Shown here: piece by piece, positions 9,985 through 19,875 of the stretch
Layout of the letters: each line of letters opens with the position of its first letter
How positions within the stretch are numbered: position 1 is the first letter of the stretch
NCBI GenBank assembly: GCA_001247695.2
Contig: LGRX02034333.1
Coordinates: 1 to 64,000 of the forward strand
From: Cymbomonas tetramitiformis
Lineage: Eukaryota > Chlorophyta > Pyramimonadophyceae > Pyramimonadales > Pyramimonadaceae
Reading direction: 5' to 3'
Length of the DNA: 64,000 nt
The notes under the pieces: model-generated
The model's input: only the letters and a program-made list of their open reading frames with translations
Databases searched by the model: none
Told to the model about the DNA's origin: nothing
Translations under genes and position numbers: made by a program

Positions 9985-10416
9985 AGTGTAGGTAGAGGAG
10001 ACTAGGACATGTGCCTGTTCAGTGCCGACCGCTGTGATGAGAGGTAGCTATAGTGATCCTTCGGTGGGGGGCTGCGAAGCTACCTCATGCTGCTTCTCAT
10101 CTAGGCACTGTTCAGTAGGCTTTGCTAGGTGACGGCTTTGCTATTGCTGTCTTGCCTGACTCTGAGCTGGAGCGGGTAATTATGCTTTTTGAGGGTTTCA
10201 GCCCTAGCATAGCATTTTAGGTCCATAGTCTGTACTCTTTAGGGTAATGATATTATTTGCAGGCCTCAGTCCTTTGGCACGAGGGGCGTGTGCCCGCATG
10301 CAGGAGGCTGGGGTCAGCAGTCGGGTCGTGGGACCCTGATTCCTGTCTGGCGGGAGTCCCTGGTTGTGGCACGTCTGGATTTTTCGTATTATTATTTTTT
10401 GTAATTCCACACGCAG
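9985..10416 (+). other. DIRS 3' untranslated region
   Basis: Between the recombinase stop and B2 there is no coding potential. The segment ends with a T-rich stretch (TTATTATTTTTTG) just before B2. Confidence 0.6.
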
Positions 10417-10497
10417 TGCACCGGCCGGGTTCCATTCACATATGTGTCATATGTGTCATGCAAGCTGGGCTATGTAGCCGCAGCTGATTAGAAAACT
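10417..10497 (+). repeat. DIRS split direct repeat B2 (right end)
   Basis: 81 bp copy of B1 ending GATTAGAAAACT. Flanking DNA starts at TGTTTCC. Confidence 0.95.
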
Positions 10498-11530
10498 TGT
10501 TTCCGTATTATCGCAACTGCCGCATTTGCATGTCGCTGTCGCGATGCCTCCGGTGCGGGATGTCTGCGCATTTCCATTTGCTTGTATATTTGCTTGATGA
10601 TCATAATTAAAAGTTTATTTGAAATTGTATACACCCATGCATCGTCTCCCATCCGCATGGCAGAAATCCCGTTGGATGCATCCCAACCGACATGCAAGCT
10701 CGACAGTTGCGATACAGGAAGCGAGTTGTGGGCAGATGTATTTCACAATTGCACCATGCGTGTTCGACATGCAGACGATGTAGAAGGGAGACCGCTAGGT
10801 CGCATCGCGACATGCGAGCACGACGTCTGCAAATATAAATGCATTAAAAGGAAGCACGCTGTGCCACTTGCGTATCTTTATAATTGTAGCATGTATGCGC
10901 GTCCACACAATGCATATAAACTCAGAAATGTCTGCACATGCGCAGCGGATGTAGTATCAGATGGAGCGCTGGCGCTGCGACACCGTTGGATAACGGATAT
11001 ATCTATACGAAGTATATAAACTTCGTATATATATACCCGCATGGCAGATGATCAATATTGTAATGCTCATGCAATATCTTTGGATGCGGCACATGATATA
11101 TAATCGATATCCAATATATGCATACTTTATGTAATCGAGTATGCATATATGCACATGTTCGATATCGATTATATCATGCATGCACGGCATGGTAGATTAT
11201 CGATGTATGTACGCATGAAAAATTTCATTCTTCGCGAATGCTCGACTCCTGCGATTACATTGCAGGCCCTGTGGATGCATGGCCAACATGCATACATCAT
11301 GCAAACATGCAAGCTGATGCACGAATGGCACTATCGATGATGGAACATGATGACAGCATAATGCATGTGCATTAGCATTACTCGTGATATTTCGTAAGGT
11401 CAATATATGCGTATTTAATTTCTAATTATACATAACGATGCCTGTGACACAATCAAAAGTCAGCGATCGTCACAGCTGCTTGAATTTCTGATCGAAATGA
11501 CGATGATTCTCGAGGACGCTTGCATTGCTG
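10498..11530. other. Intergenic, no gene seen
   Basis: About 1 kb unusually rich in GCATG, ATGCAT and TATATG words. No frame looks coding. Small palindromes such as ATACGAAGTATATAAACTTCGTAT (near 11006) are present. Confidence 0.5.
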
Positions 11531-12249
11531 GTTAATAATAATAATAAAATAAAAATAAAAATAAAAATAATCGTATAACATAGGAGGAACGTATAATAAT
11601 AATATAATAATAATATAATATAATAATAATAAATAATAATAATAAAATAAAAATAATAATGAATAAAATAAATCGTATAACGTAGGAGGAACGTATAACT
11701 AATTTTCTTCTAATAATAATAATAATAAAATAATAATAATGAATAAAATAAATCGTATAACGTAGGAGGAACGTATATCGTAGGTAAAAATTAGTTGGAG
11801 GAAAAATTGAAAGGACGACGACCGCTGATGGCACGGTCGCGGTCGGGGCTGCCCTTGTAAACCCAGGCAAGCCCGCCTGGTTTGACGAGGCTCAAGCGAC
11901 ACAAAGGCCTTCAAGACGAGGTCCGCAGCGAGCAACCGGATCCATTTATGTCCTTCGTGGACACGCTGCTCTTATGGGAGCAGCAACGCGCGACGACGAG
12001 GCGCAGGCGCAGGCGGTCATGCCTCGCGTGTACGGGTATTGCAGGATTGAGAATCAAAATGACGTGTCACTGAGACACGCCATTACCTATATATGATATA
12101 TTGACCCGTCCGCTATTATTTATGAATATAATACAACTACACATATGCACCTTCAGTGCGTATTTATTATTTTTTATTTTCGTATACCTGAACCCCAACG
12201 TATATCGCTTGCTGTGTTGCCACCCCACCAACCGTTGTTTCCAAGTTGC

Positions 12250-12477
12250 TCACGGGGAAGCCGATTTCCCCCCCACTGTATGGGGGCCTGCTTCTCCTAG
12301 TATCACCCCTTGCTGCGTGTGTCACTGGTCGTGTGTCACCGTATGACACTCACCTGCTAGAAAGCTCACTCCCGTAATCCTTCTATCAGTTTTGTTATCA
12401 CCGGTTTCCCCAGCACTGCTTTCTGAACTGTTATATATCTTCACAAATATATATACCCATTTTCACCTGTTCTATCA
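12250..12477 (+). repeat. LTR copy, unit 1
   Basis: 228 bp from TCACGGGGAAG to TGTTCTATCA, followed by the leader GGTTATCGGTCCC and preceded by GTTGC. It is the same subfamily as 14644-14871 and 27029-27273. Confidence 0.85.
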
Positions 12478-12739
12478 GGTTATCGGTCCCACTTCACGTG
12501 AGTGGTGATTCCGGTTGATTCAACTCGCTTCGGATATTCCGATTCTAACTCCGTCTAATAAAATAAGATTATATAATAAGATTATATTATTATAATATAA
12601 TCTTATTATCTTATTATAATATAATATAATGATAATAATAAAAAAATAAAAATAAAAATGAATAAAATAAATCGTATAACGTAGGAGGAAATATTATATT
12701 ATTATAATATAATATTATTATATCTTTTATTCAATTATA

Positions 12740-12778
<39 letters not shown>

Positions 12779-13076
12779 ATAAAATAAACCGTATAACGTA
12801 GGAGGAACGTATATCGTAGGTAAAAATTAGTTGGAGGAAAAATTGAAAGGACGACGACCGCTGATGGCACGGTCGCGGTTGGGGCTGCCCTTGTAAACCC
12901 AGGCAAGCCCGCCTGGTTTGACGAGGCTCAAGCGATACAATAGGCCCCTAAGTCGAGGTCCACAGTGAGCAACCGGATCGATTTATGTCCTTCGTGGACA
13001 CGCTGCTCTTATGGGAGCAGCAACGCGCGACGACGAGGCGCAGGCGCAGGCGGTCATGCCTCGCGTGTACGGGTAT

Positions 13077-14429
13077 ACGGCGTTTTGTCTCCATATACTA
13101 TTTATCGTATACAACATTTTGCGATATAATCGCCGCAGTCATGATGACCCAAAAGGTTACATCGCGACCGTAAACATACGGTCAGATAGTATCTGCACCA
13201 TCAGATTCTGTATGCTGACAGGTGGTAACTCGAAACCGACTTAGTTTGAAAAATGACCTTTCAATGTGCATGTCTACTTCCGGTCAAAGCTGTGCTAAGG
13301 TCAACTTTTCACGGCGGTTCGATCTATCGGGAGGGTTTCATCTCGTTCGCAGGATTCCCGCCTGCAAGCGAGAGCCCTAGGGTAGGGGTCCCTGCCAGTT
13401 CGTTCCCGCCTTTCAATTTGGCGCATCATGCTTGAAAATTGAAAGATTTCCTCCCAATGAATCTTTCAAACTAAAACTTTTCTCTCCGATATACTTCAAG
13501 TTTCACTCGAAAACATATCGTCAACGTTCCACTACGGTGGGTACGTTTATCGCTCAGGGTTCGCTTTGATCCGCTGCATTATCCGCCTTGCAGTATGGCG
13601 CATCCAAAAGTGGATAAGATGTATGAAAAATATTCCGAAAGTGTTTCTCAAAGACGCAGAAAAGTTTCGCTTAAACGAAACTCTTCTGGGCGTTTTGCGC
13701 TCAAAGAAACAGCAGATCAATCTGCTAGTTCTGAAGCGCCATCCCGGATGTGCCGCGGGGCTCGAAGCGTGTGAACCAAATGACCAAATGAAACACAGAT
13801 GCACACATACAGCGTTGAAAATATGTTTAAGTCGTTGTTATTACTATTTCTTAGCGTTCCCTTCGGCAGGATACCGAAGGGAATGCCGTTTTGCGGATGC
13901 CGGTTCCCGCTTCCGCCACACGAAGCGGGGAATCCGGGATCTGCTTCCAGTCACCGAATCTGTGCGGGGATGCTTCCTAGCGTTCATAATACCTTATATT
14001 AAACATTACTCGCTTCTAATTTATCGCGAAGAGTTATCAATCTCTTCATTAATCTACCCTGCTGCCGACTAGGTTTTCACAGTGTAAAGCGCTTAAGAAG
14101 CGCGAACGGAAGCGGACAGATTCTAGAAAGATACCGGTGCGATTTCAATAACGGTTTAGATGTCCTTCCGATATAATCGAACGGCTGTACGGAATTTGTA
14201 AACAATGAAAAATATAATTCGCATCTGAGGATTTTCATTACACTCTTAATACGCCGTACGGCAGTTTGCCAGAGTTCTCCATCATTATCTTCATCCACGA
14301 TAGCAGTCGGATCAAGAATTTGCTAAATCCAGATCGTTTAAAGTAATTTATATTTCGGGTATATTCGATGCATCTTGAGTCAGAAGATGGTGTATAAAAT
14401 GATGTTCATTACAAACGAAAAACGCCGTA
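13077..14429. mobile_element. 1.35-kb TIR element splitting block Q from the LTR block
   Basis: The insert starts ACGGCGTTTTGT and ends AAAAACGCCGTA. It is flanked by GGGTAT (13071-13076) and GGGTGT (14430-14435). Units 1 and 3 show the uninterrupted sequence ACGGGTATTGCAGG, so they act as empty sites and fix both ends. The inverted ends are about 11 bp. The inner ORFs (for example 13566-14072) show no transposase motif, so it is probably non-autonomous. The 6-bp imperfect duplication does not allow a firm superfamily call. Confidence 0.75.
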
Positions 14430-14643
14430 GGGTGTTGCAGGGTTGAGAATCAAAATGACGTGTCACTGAGACACGCCATTACCTATATGATATATTGACC
14501 CGTCCGCTATTATTTATGAATATAATACAACTACACATATGCACCTTCAGTGCGTATTTATTATTTTTTATTTTCGTATACCTGAACCCCAACGTATATC
14601 GCTTGCTGTGTTGCCACCCCACCAACCGTTGTTTCCAAGTTGC

Positions 14644-14871
14644 TCACGGGGAAGCCGATTTCCCCCCCACTGTATGGGGGCCTGCTTCTCCTAGTATCAC
14701 CCCTTGCTGCGTGTGTCACTGGTCGTGTGTCACCGTATGACACTCACCTGCTAGAAAGCTCACTCCCGTAATCCTTCTATCAGTTTTGTTATCACCGGTT
14801 TCCCCAGCACTGCTTTCTGAACTGTTATATATCTTCACAAATATATATACCCATTTTCACCTGTTCTATCA
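14644..14871 (+). repeat. LTR copy, unit 2
   Basis: 228 bp, nearly the same as the unit 1 copy, again preceded by GTTGC and followed by GGTTATCGG. Confidence 0.85.
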
Positions 14872-15542
14872 GGTTATCGGTCCCACTTCACGTGAGTGGT
14901 GATTCCGGTTGATTCAACTCGCTTCGGATATTCCGATTCTAACTCCGTCTAATAAAATAAGATTATATAATAAGATTATATTATTATAATATAATCTTAT
15001 TATCTTATTATAATATAATATAATGATAATAATAAAAAAATAAAAATAAAAATGAATAAAATAAATCGTATAACGTAGGAGGAACGTATATCGTAGGTCA
15101 AAATTAGTTGGAGGAAAAATTGAAAGGACGACGACCGCTGATGGCACGGTCGCGGTCGGGGCTGCCCTGCCTGGTTTGACGAGGCTCAAGCGACACAAAA
15201 GGCCCCTGAGTCGAGTTCCACAGTGAGCAACCGGATCGATTTATGTCCTTCGTGGACACGCTGCTCTTATGGGAGCAGCAACGCGCGACGACGAGGCGCA
15301 GGCGCAGGCGGTCATGCCTCGCGTGTACGGGTATTGCAGGGTTGAGAATCAAAATGACGTGTCACTGAGACACGCCATTACCTATATGATATATTGACCC
15401 GTCCGCTATTATTTATGAATATAATACAACTACACATATGCACCTTCAGTGCGTATTTACTATTTTTTATTTTCGTATACCTGAAACCCAACGCATATCG
15501 CTTGCTGTGTTGCCACCCCACCAACCGTTGTTTCCAAGTTGC

Positions 15543-15790
15543 TCACGGGGAGGCTGAAGTTCCCCCCCCACTGTATGGGGGTTCAGCTCCTCCTAGCATC
15601 ACCCCTTGCTGCGTGTGTCACTGGTCGTGTGTCACCGTATGACACACACCTGCTAGAAAACTACTGCCGTAATTCTTCTATCAGTTTTGTATCACCGGTT
15701 TCCCCCAGCCACTGCTTTCTGAGTCCCTGTTTCAGTGATATTGCTATATATCTTCACCAATATATATACCCATTATCACCTGTTCTATCA
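15543..15790 (+). repeat. Element Y left LTR
   Basis: 248 bp, from TCACGGGGAGGCTGAA to CTGTTCTATCA. It contains the terminal stem-loop described in the findings. Confidence 0.9.
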
Positions 15791-15815
15791 GGTTATCGGT
15801 CCCACTTCACGTGAG
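15791..15815 (+). promoter_or_regulatory. Primer-binding site candidate of element Y
   Basis: GGTTATCGGTCCCAC lies directly after the LTR and is repeated after the LTRs of unit 1, unit 2, X3 and, with changes, X1 and X2. It resembles the half-tRNA primer site GGTTATGGGCCC, complementary to the anticodon arm of initiator tRNA-Met, used by Drosophila copia. This is from memory of that family. Confidence 0.5.
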
Positions 15816-16045
15816 TGGTGATTCCGGTTGGTTCGGCTCGCTTCGGTTTATCCGATTCTAAAAAACCGTCAGCACCGTTTTAATTTCCTTTAACGCGCAG
15901 CTTCATTCGACTGCGTACCGTAACAGCGGCATTTTTTCCGTCTCCGTTCCTCTTGCCGCTGCCGTTTATCGTGGGTTACCCTACCGTTTGTGACTGGGAA
16001 TCTGCGCACCGTCTCCGTCAGCTTTGAACATTCTGGATTATTTTC

Positions 16046-16299
16046 TGCTGAAATCTGTATAGGCAGCCCTGATTGGGAGTCCCGGTCAGGCCCCTATGAC
16101 AGATCCCTAGGACCAACACTGGACTGCTGACTGATCTGTAGGTTCGTACTGTGACACACGCTGTGTCACAGGTAGGCTAGACTCCGAGACCGTCCGAGAC
16201 CGTTCCGGGTATATCTAGCTTAGGGTTTATTTATCTTGGACAGTTTATCCACACGAGTACGGGACTTTCTGATATCTAGTGTACTTGGATATTCCGGTA
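16046..16299 (+). repeat. Element Z left LTR
   Basis: 254 bp direct repeat of 19360-19613. It contains a palindromic GTGACACACGCTGTGTCAC. Confidence 0.9.
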
Positions 16300-16451
16300 G
16301 GTCGTGGCCCCATCCACGTTTTCATTCCACTTGCTATCTTGGCCATGATTGGCTAAGCAGCCGCTTGAAGAGGTGGTGCGCACTTGCGCGTTTGGGTGCG
16401 ACTAGGATTTGGACATGATTTTACGGTAGACGTCTTTTACGGCTGCGAGTC

Positions 16452-19028
16452 ATGGGCACCGAGCGTTGCTATTGCTCGGTTGTGGCAATGTTCATTTGCG
16501 TTGTTCTACCTGCACTGATCCCGCTGGTTTACGTATTTTGGGCTGGTGCTCCGGACGCCTTCGACCACATCGACATTTGCAAGTGCCGCACACTCTTTAC
16601 GCCGCTCCGCACGTTCTGCCGTTGCGTCTTCCCTCCATTTCCGCCACAACACCCGAACGTGCTTCCGCGCATCATCTTTTCTCTGGCTTTCAGAAGTATG
16701 GCGACATCTACACGAGCTCGCAAGCGCCTATTGAGGGACTCCGACTTGGACGCCTCTATTCGGCTTATAGATGCGGTTCGGGACACCCCAACCGCTAGCA
16801 CCCCGCCTGTGGTGCCCCCTAATCCTTCCAGCAACTCCGACACCGCTGTCGCGTTGCGGAAGCATCTTGTTGACCAGCACGCCGCTGTTGACGTGGTCTA
16901 CAAGGGGAGGTTGCATCGGGCTTGGGCCAAGGGTATCCGCGAGGATATCCTTGGTTCCAAGAAACATCATTATCGTGGTACCGACGACACCGACCGCCTC
17001 TCCGAGTTGGTGGTGCAGCTTCGGACCGAGTTTGAGTCCGCTGGGTTGGACTTGGCTCCCTTTGACCTCGACGACCCCACCTCTCTGGTTATCGAGAAGG
17101 TGAATGGGCTCCTCTATGACGTCTTGGCCCTCGTCGTGGAGCGGAACTCTGTGGCCGACACCTGGCTTCGGGGTACGGACTCTTCGGCTGACCGAGATGG
17201 GCGTCGAGCTCTCATCGACATCATCAAGGGCAGCGTGCCGACGGCCCTACGTGAGAGCCACCAGCAGGAGCACGCGGCGTTACGTTATCCCGCAGGCGTT
17301 GACCCGCAGCCGATCTTGGCTCGTGAGCAGCGTCTGGTGCGGGATAACCGCGCTCCTGACTGGCAGCCAACCGACGAGACCCGCAAGTTGTCGCTCTACA
17401 ACCGCCTCGACCCGATCTTCTACGCTGCAGTGAAGGTGCGGTACCCGCTTGCGGGTGACCTCGGCGGGGTGACTCTCCGCTCGCTCCAGGCGCTCGTCGT
17501 GGCCATCTTTCAGGCCTGGGCGCAGTCGGACGATGGGGCGGCAGTGCGTGAGAAGCAGACACTGGGGGCGGGCGGTAAGCCCTCTGCGCTTATCACGTCG
17601 TCTGAGTACGCCGTTCTGCTCGACGAGATCGCCGCCTTGAAGGCGCTCGTGCAAGGCAATCGCACGGGCGCGGTTCAGCGACAGCCGCAGCCGCAGCCGC
17701 GCGGTAAGCAGCATCCGCGAGGCCATCGGGTGGGTGTGCACCCGGCACCGTCTGTGGGGTTTGACAGGGACAGCATGAAGGCCAAGCCCCTTTGCCACCG
17801 TTGCCGCAAGGCGGGCAAGGGGGACGCCTATCACGCGTACCGCGACTGCCCTCTTGGTGGGCGCCAGCATTCGTCGGCCACGGCAGCGGCCTTCTGCATT
17901 CCTATTGAGGAGGAGGATGCGGAGGGTCTCCACACCCTGGCACTTGTGCAGGTCTTCCAGGAGGCTGCGGATGATGGTCCGGAGGCCTTTGCCCGTGCGG
18001 CGTCGGCTTACGGTCCTCCCGCTGTGCTTTCCGCGGGCGGGATTGGCGGCATCGACGTGTCGGCCTACGGCTTCAGCGTGCCGCCTCCGCCTTCTGGCGG
18101 GACCGACGACGAGGACATCTTGCGGCGGCTTGATGCCCTCACCTCTGAGGTTCAGGCCGCCCAAGAAAAGGTACATTACACTCACGCATCCTTTGTTCCT
18201 GGGAGTGCGGTTGAGGAGCATGCGTCGGCTCTGGTGTGTGGCCCTGCCGCTGCGGCGGGGATCACACCGGAGGGGCAGGTTCCGGCAGGTGGTGCGGCGG
18301 CATCGGCATCCGCCGTGCCGGCCCCTGCTATGCCTGTCTCGCAGGTGAAGGATGTGCGGCCCGCACCAACTCAATCGGCGCGGGTAACCACCACGGAGGC
18401 GACATGCGGTGAGTTCGGAGGCTTCGTGCAGACGGTGAATCACGCCGCCGTCCACCCGTCTGACCTGACAGGCTATGACACGGACGACTACGAGGATTTC
18501 GCCGACGGTACTTTCGCGGTGAAGCCGCGAGCTCCGTCCGGTGCTATCGGATGCGGTGTGCCGCCTTTCGGCTTTGGCACGCCGGCAATCGGCGCTCTCG
18601 CGGTGCTTTCTCTATTGTGCATTTCGTTTGCAGGTGTATCTGTTTCGGCTTCCGCAGCTTCTGCTGTGTCGGCATGTGCGCCGGCTACGGAGATGCCTTC
18701 GCCTGGTGGTGATCTCGGTTGGGAAGCTCCGTCATTTTACTCTACGAATGATTTTGTTGATTCAGTGAACCCGGCTCAGGATTTCTTGTTGGCTCACGAT
18801 GTGCCGCCGCTTCAGCCGCCCGAGCCTCCTGACACTCTGAGCCTGCTAGCATTTCAGGATTTAGCTCAAGCGGATTTGGGCTTCGGCATGGCATTCTACT
18901 ACGGCATGGCCTTACATGAGAGCGGTCCTCTTGATGCGGAGCACTATTATGGAGCTGGTTTCTTTACTTCCTATTATGGGATGGACTTCCGTGAGGCCAC
19001 CGCTGACTACTTTGGTACTGTCGATTGA
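16452..19028 (+). CDS. gag: Element Z Gag-like protein
   Basis: The 858-residue frame is coding throughout. Upstream of an internal Met (ATG 16698) it has a hydrophobic, Cys-rich N-terminus. The internal Met begins MATSTRARKRLL and is the likelier start by comparison with the gag of Y. Residues about 80-400 are helical and charged. A zinc-knuckle-like motif occurs at residues 448-466 (C448, C451, H461, C466; CX2CX9HX4C), preceded by a Gln/Pro/Arg-rich linker. The C-terminal 350 residues are Ala/Pro/acidic-rich without a recognisable enzyme. No protease, integrase or RT motif is seen, so other elements must supply those functions. Confidence 0.8.
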   Translation: MGTERCYCSVVAMFICVVLPALIPLVYVFWAGAPDAFDHIDICKCRTLFTPLRTFCRCVFPPFPPQHPNVLPRIIFSLAFRSMATSTRARKRLLRDSDLDASIRLIDAVRDTPTASTPPVVPPNPSSNSDTAVALRKHLVDQHAAVDVVYKGRLHRAWAKGIREDILGSKKHHYRGTDDTDRLSELVVQLRTEFESAGLDLAPFDLDDPTSLVIEKVNGLLYDVLALVVERNSVADTWLRGTDSSADRDGRRALIDIIKGSVPTALRESHQQEHAALRYPAGVDPQPILAREQRLVRDNRAPDWQPTDETRKLSLYNRLDPIFYAAVKVRYPLAGDLGGVTLRSLQALVVAIFQAWAQSDDGAAVREKQTLGAGGKPSALITSSEYAVLLDEIAALKALVQGNRTGAVQRQPQPQPRGKQHPRGHRVGVHPAPSVGFDRDSMKAKPLCHRCRKAGKGDAYHAYRDCPLGGRQHSSATAAAFCIPIEEEDAEGLHTLALVQVFQEAADDGPEAFARAASAYGPPAVLSAGGIGGIDVSAYGFSVPPPPSGGTDDEDILRRLDALTSEVQAAQEKVHYTHASFVPGSAVEEHASALVCGPAAAAGITPEGQVPAGGAAASASAVPAPAMPVSQVKDVRPAPTQSARVTTTEATCGEFGGFVQTVNHAAVHPSDLTGYDTDDYEDFADGTFAVKPRAPSGAIGCGVPPFGFGTPAIGALAVLSLLCISFAGVSVSASAASAVSACAPATEMPSPGGDLGWEAPSFYSTNDFVDSVNPAQDFLLAHDVPPLQPPEPPDTLSLLAFQDLAQADLGFGMAFYYGMALHESGPLDAEHYYGAGFFTSYYGMDFREATADYFGTVD

Positions 19029-19359
19029 CTTCTTGCTCACTCTGGAGGCACACCAACATGGTGGTGTGCAGAACTCCTGTGACCTCAAAGACTTCTTCAA
19101 TCTGGTTTATGGTTTTACTTTGACACCTTTGAAATCTTCAATTTGACTTGCTAACACAGAGCCTTTCAGTAGTTTAGCAGGACCTTAATTGCCTGTAAGT
19201 TTCTGCTCTTGTGCTAGCTAGAGGGTTCTAATTTGTGTATCAGAATTGCACAGTTAGATTAGCAGTTAGGCCTTGTCACCCTGGCTCCTGCCCTAACACT
19301 TACAGCTTTACATTTTCTGACTCTCCTAGCCAGTCACCACCCACAGTGCTGGGGTGGTG

Positions 19360-19613
19360 TGCTGAAATCTGTATAGGCAGCCCTGACTGGGAGTCCCGGT
19401 CAGGCCCCTATGACAGATCCCTAGGACCAACACTGGACTGCTGACTGATCTGTAGGTTCGTACTGTGACACACGCTGTGTCACAGGTAGGCTAGACTCCG
19501 AGACCGTCCGAGACCGTTCCGGGTATACCTAGCTTAGGGTTTATTTATCTTGGACAGTTTATCCACACGAGTACGGGACTTTCTGATATCTAGTGTACTT
19601 GGATATTCCGGTA
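19360..19613 (+). repeat. Element Z right LTR
   Basis: 254 bp copy of the left LTR, followed by the TTTTC duplicate and the resumed leader of Y. Confidence 0.9.
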
Positions 19614-19875
19614 TTTTCTGCCAAACATGTCTCAACAGCGCCAACTCGGGCTCGCTGAAGCCCTCCGTTCAGCAAGGCGGGCAAGTGCCACGCCATCACC
19701 GTCACCCGTGGACTCCGGTGGTGCTACCCCGGGTCCGACACGTCCGAGAAGAATTGTATCAACCGCTTCTCTACGTTCGCGTCCATCATCGCTGCGGCCG
19801 TCTCCGCTGCCGTCCGAGTTCTTCAACGACCCGTCAGTCCTTGTCTCCACCCCGGTGGAGGAAGGCCGGGAAGAG

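Larger units (their letters stand above)
5028..10497 (+). mobile_element. DIRS/PAT-like tyrosine-recombinase retrotransposon, apparently complete
   Basis: The element carries gag, RT-RNase H-methyltransferase and tyrosine recombinase genes in DIRS order. It also has split direct repeats in the order A1 (5028-5186), genes, B1 (9602-9682), A2 (9679-9837), B2 (10417-10497). A1 and A2 differ at about one base in 159, and B1 and B2 look identical over 81 bp, which suggests a recent insertion. The four bases AACT are shared by the left flank/A1 edge, the B1/A2 junction and the B2 end. This fits integration of a circular intermediate by the recombinase without target duplication. All main genes are open, so the copy may be active. 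Confidence 0.95.
11531..15542 (+). repeat. Three tandem segmental units (AT-rich block, block Q, LTR block)
   Basis: The same series occurs three times: an AT-rich word ending CGTATAACGTAGGAGGAACG, a 260-bp block Q (about 11778-12035, 12814-13075, 15090-15334), then a block with TTGAGAATCAAAATGACG and an LTR. Units 1 and 2 stop at the same point of the LTR leader (CTCCGTCTAATAAAATAAG, near 12560 and 14953). Unit 3 continues into the full element Y. Unit 2 is split by an insertion at 13077-14429. The ORFs in block Q (Arg-rich, repeated in each copy) have no family resemblance, so I do not call genes. Confidence 0.85.
16046..19613 (+). mobile_element. Element Z: LTR retroelement with gag only, inserted in Y
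   Basis: LTRs at 16046-16299 and 19360-19613 (254 bp, about two differences) start TGCTGAAATC and end TTCCGGTA. The element is bracketed by a 5-bp target duplication TTTTC (16041-16045 and 19614-19618). A purine-rich tract, GCTGGGGTGGTG, precedes the right LTR. It encodes a single gag-like frame and no pol. This matches the class of non-autonomous elements that keep GAG. Confidence 0.9.

Noticed and set aside
11882..13173. Arg-rich ORFs in block Q as genes
   Set aside because: They recur in each tandem unit with different ends and have no conserved start or stop.
13566..14072. 168-codon ORF in the 1.35-kb TIR insertion as a transposase
   Set aside because: No acidic triad or DNA-binding motif, and far too short.
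17280..18455. 391-codon ORF antisense to the element Z gag
   Set aside because: Arg/Leu/Pro-rich shadow of a GC-rich gene with a clearly better sense frame.
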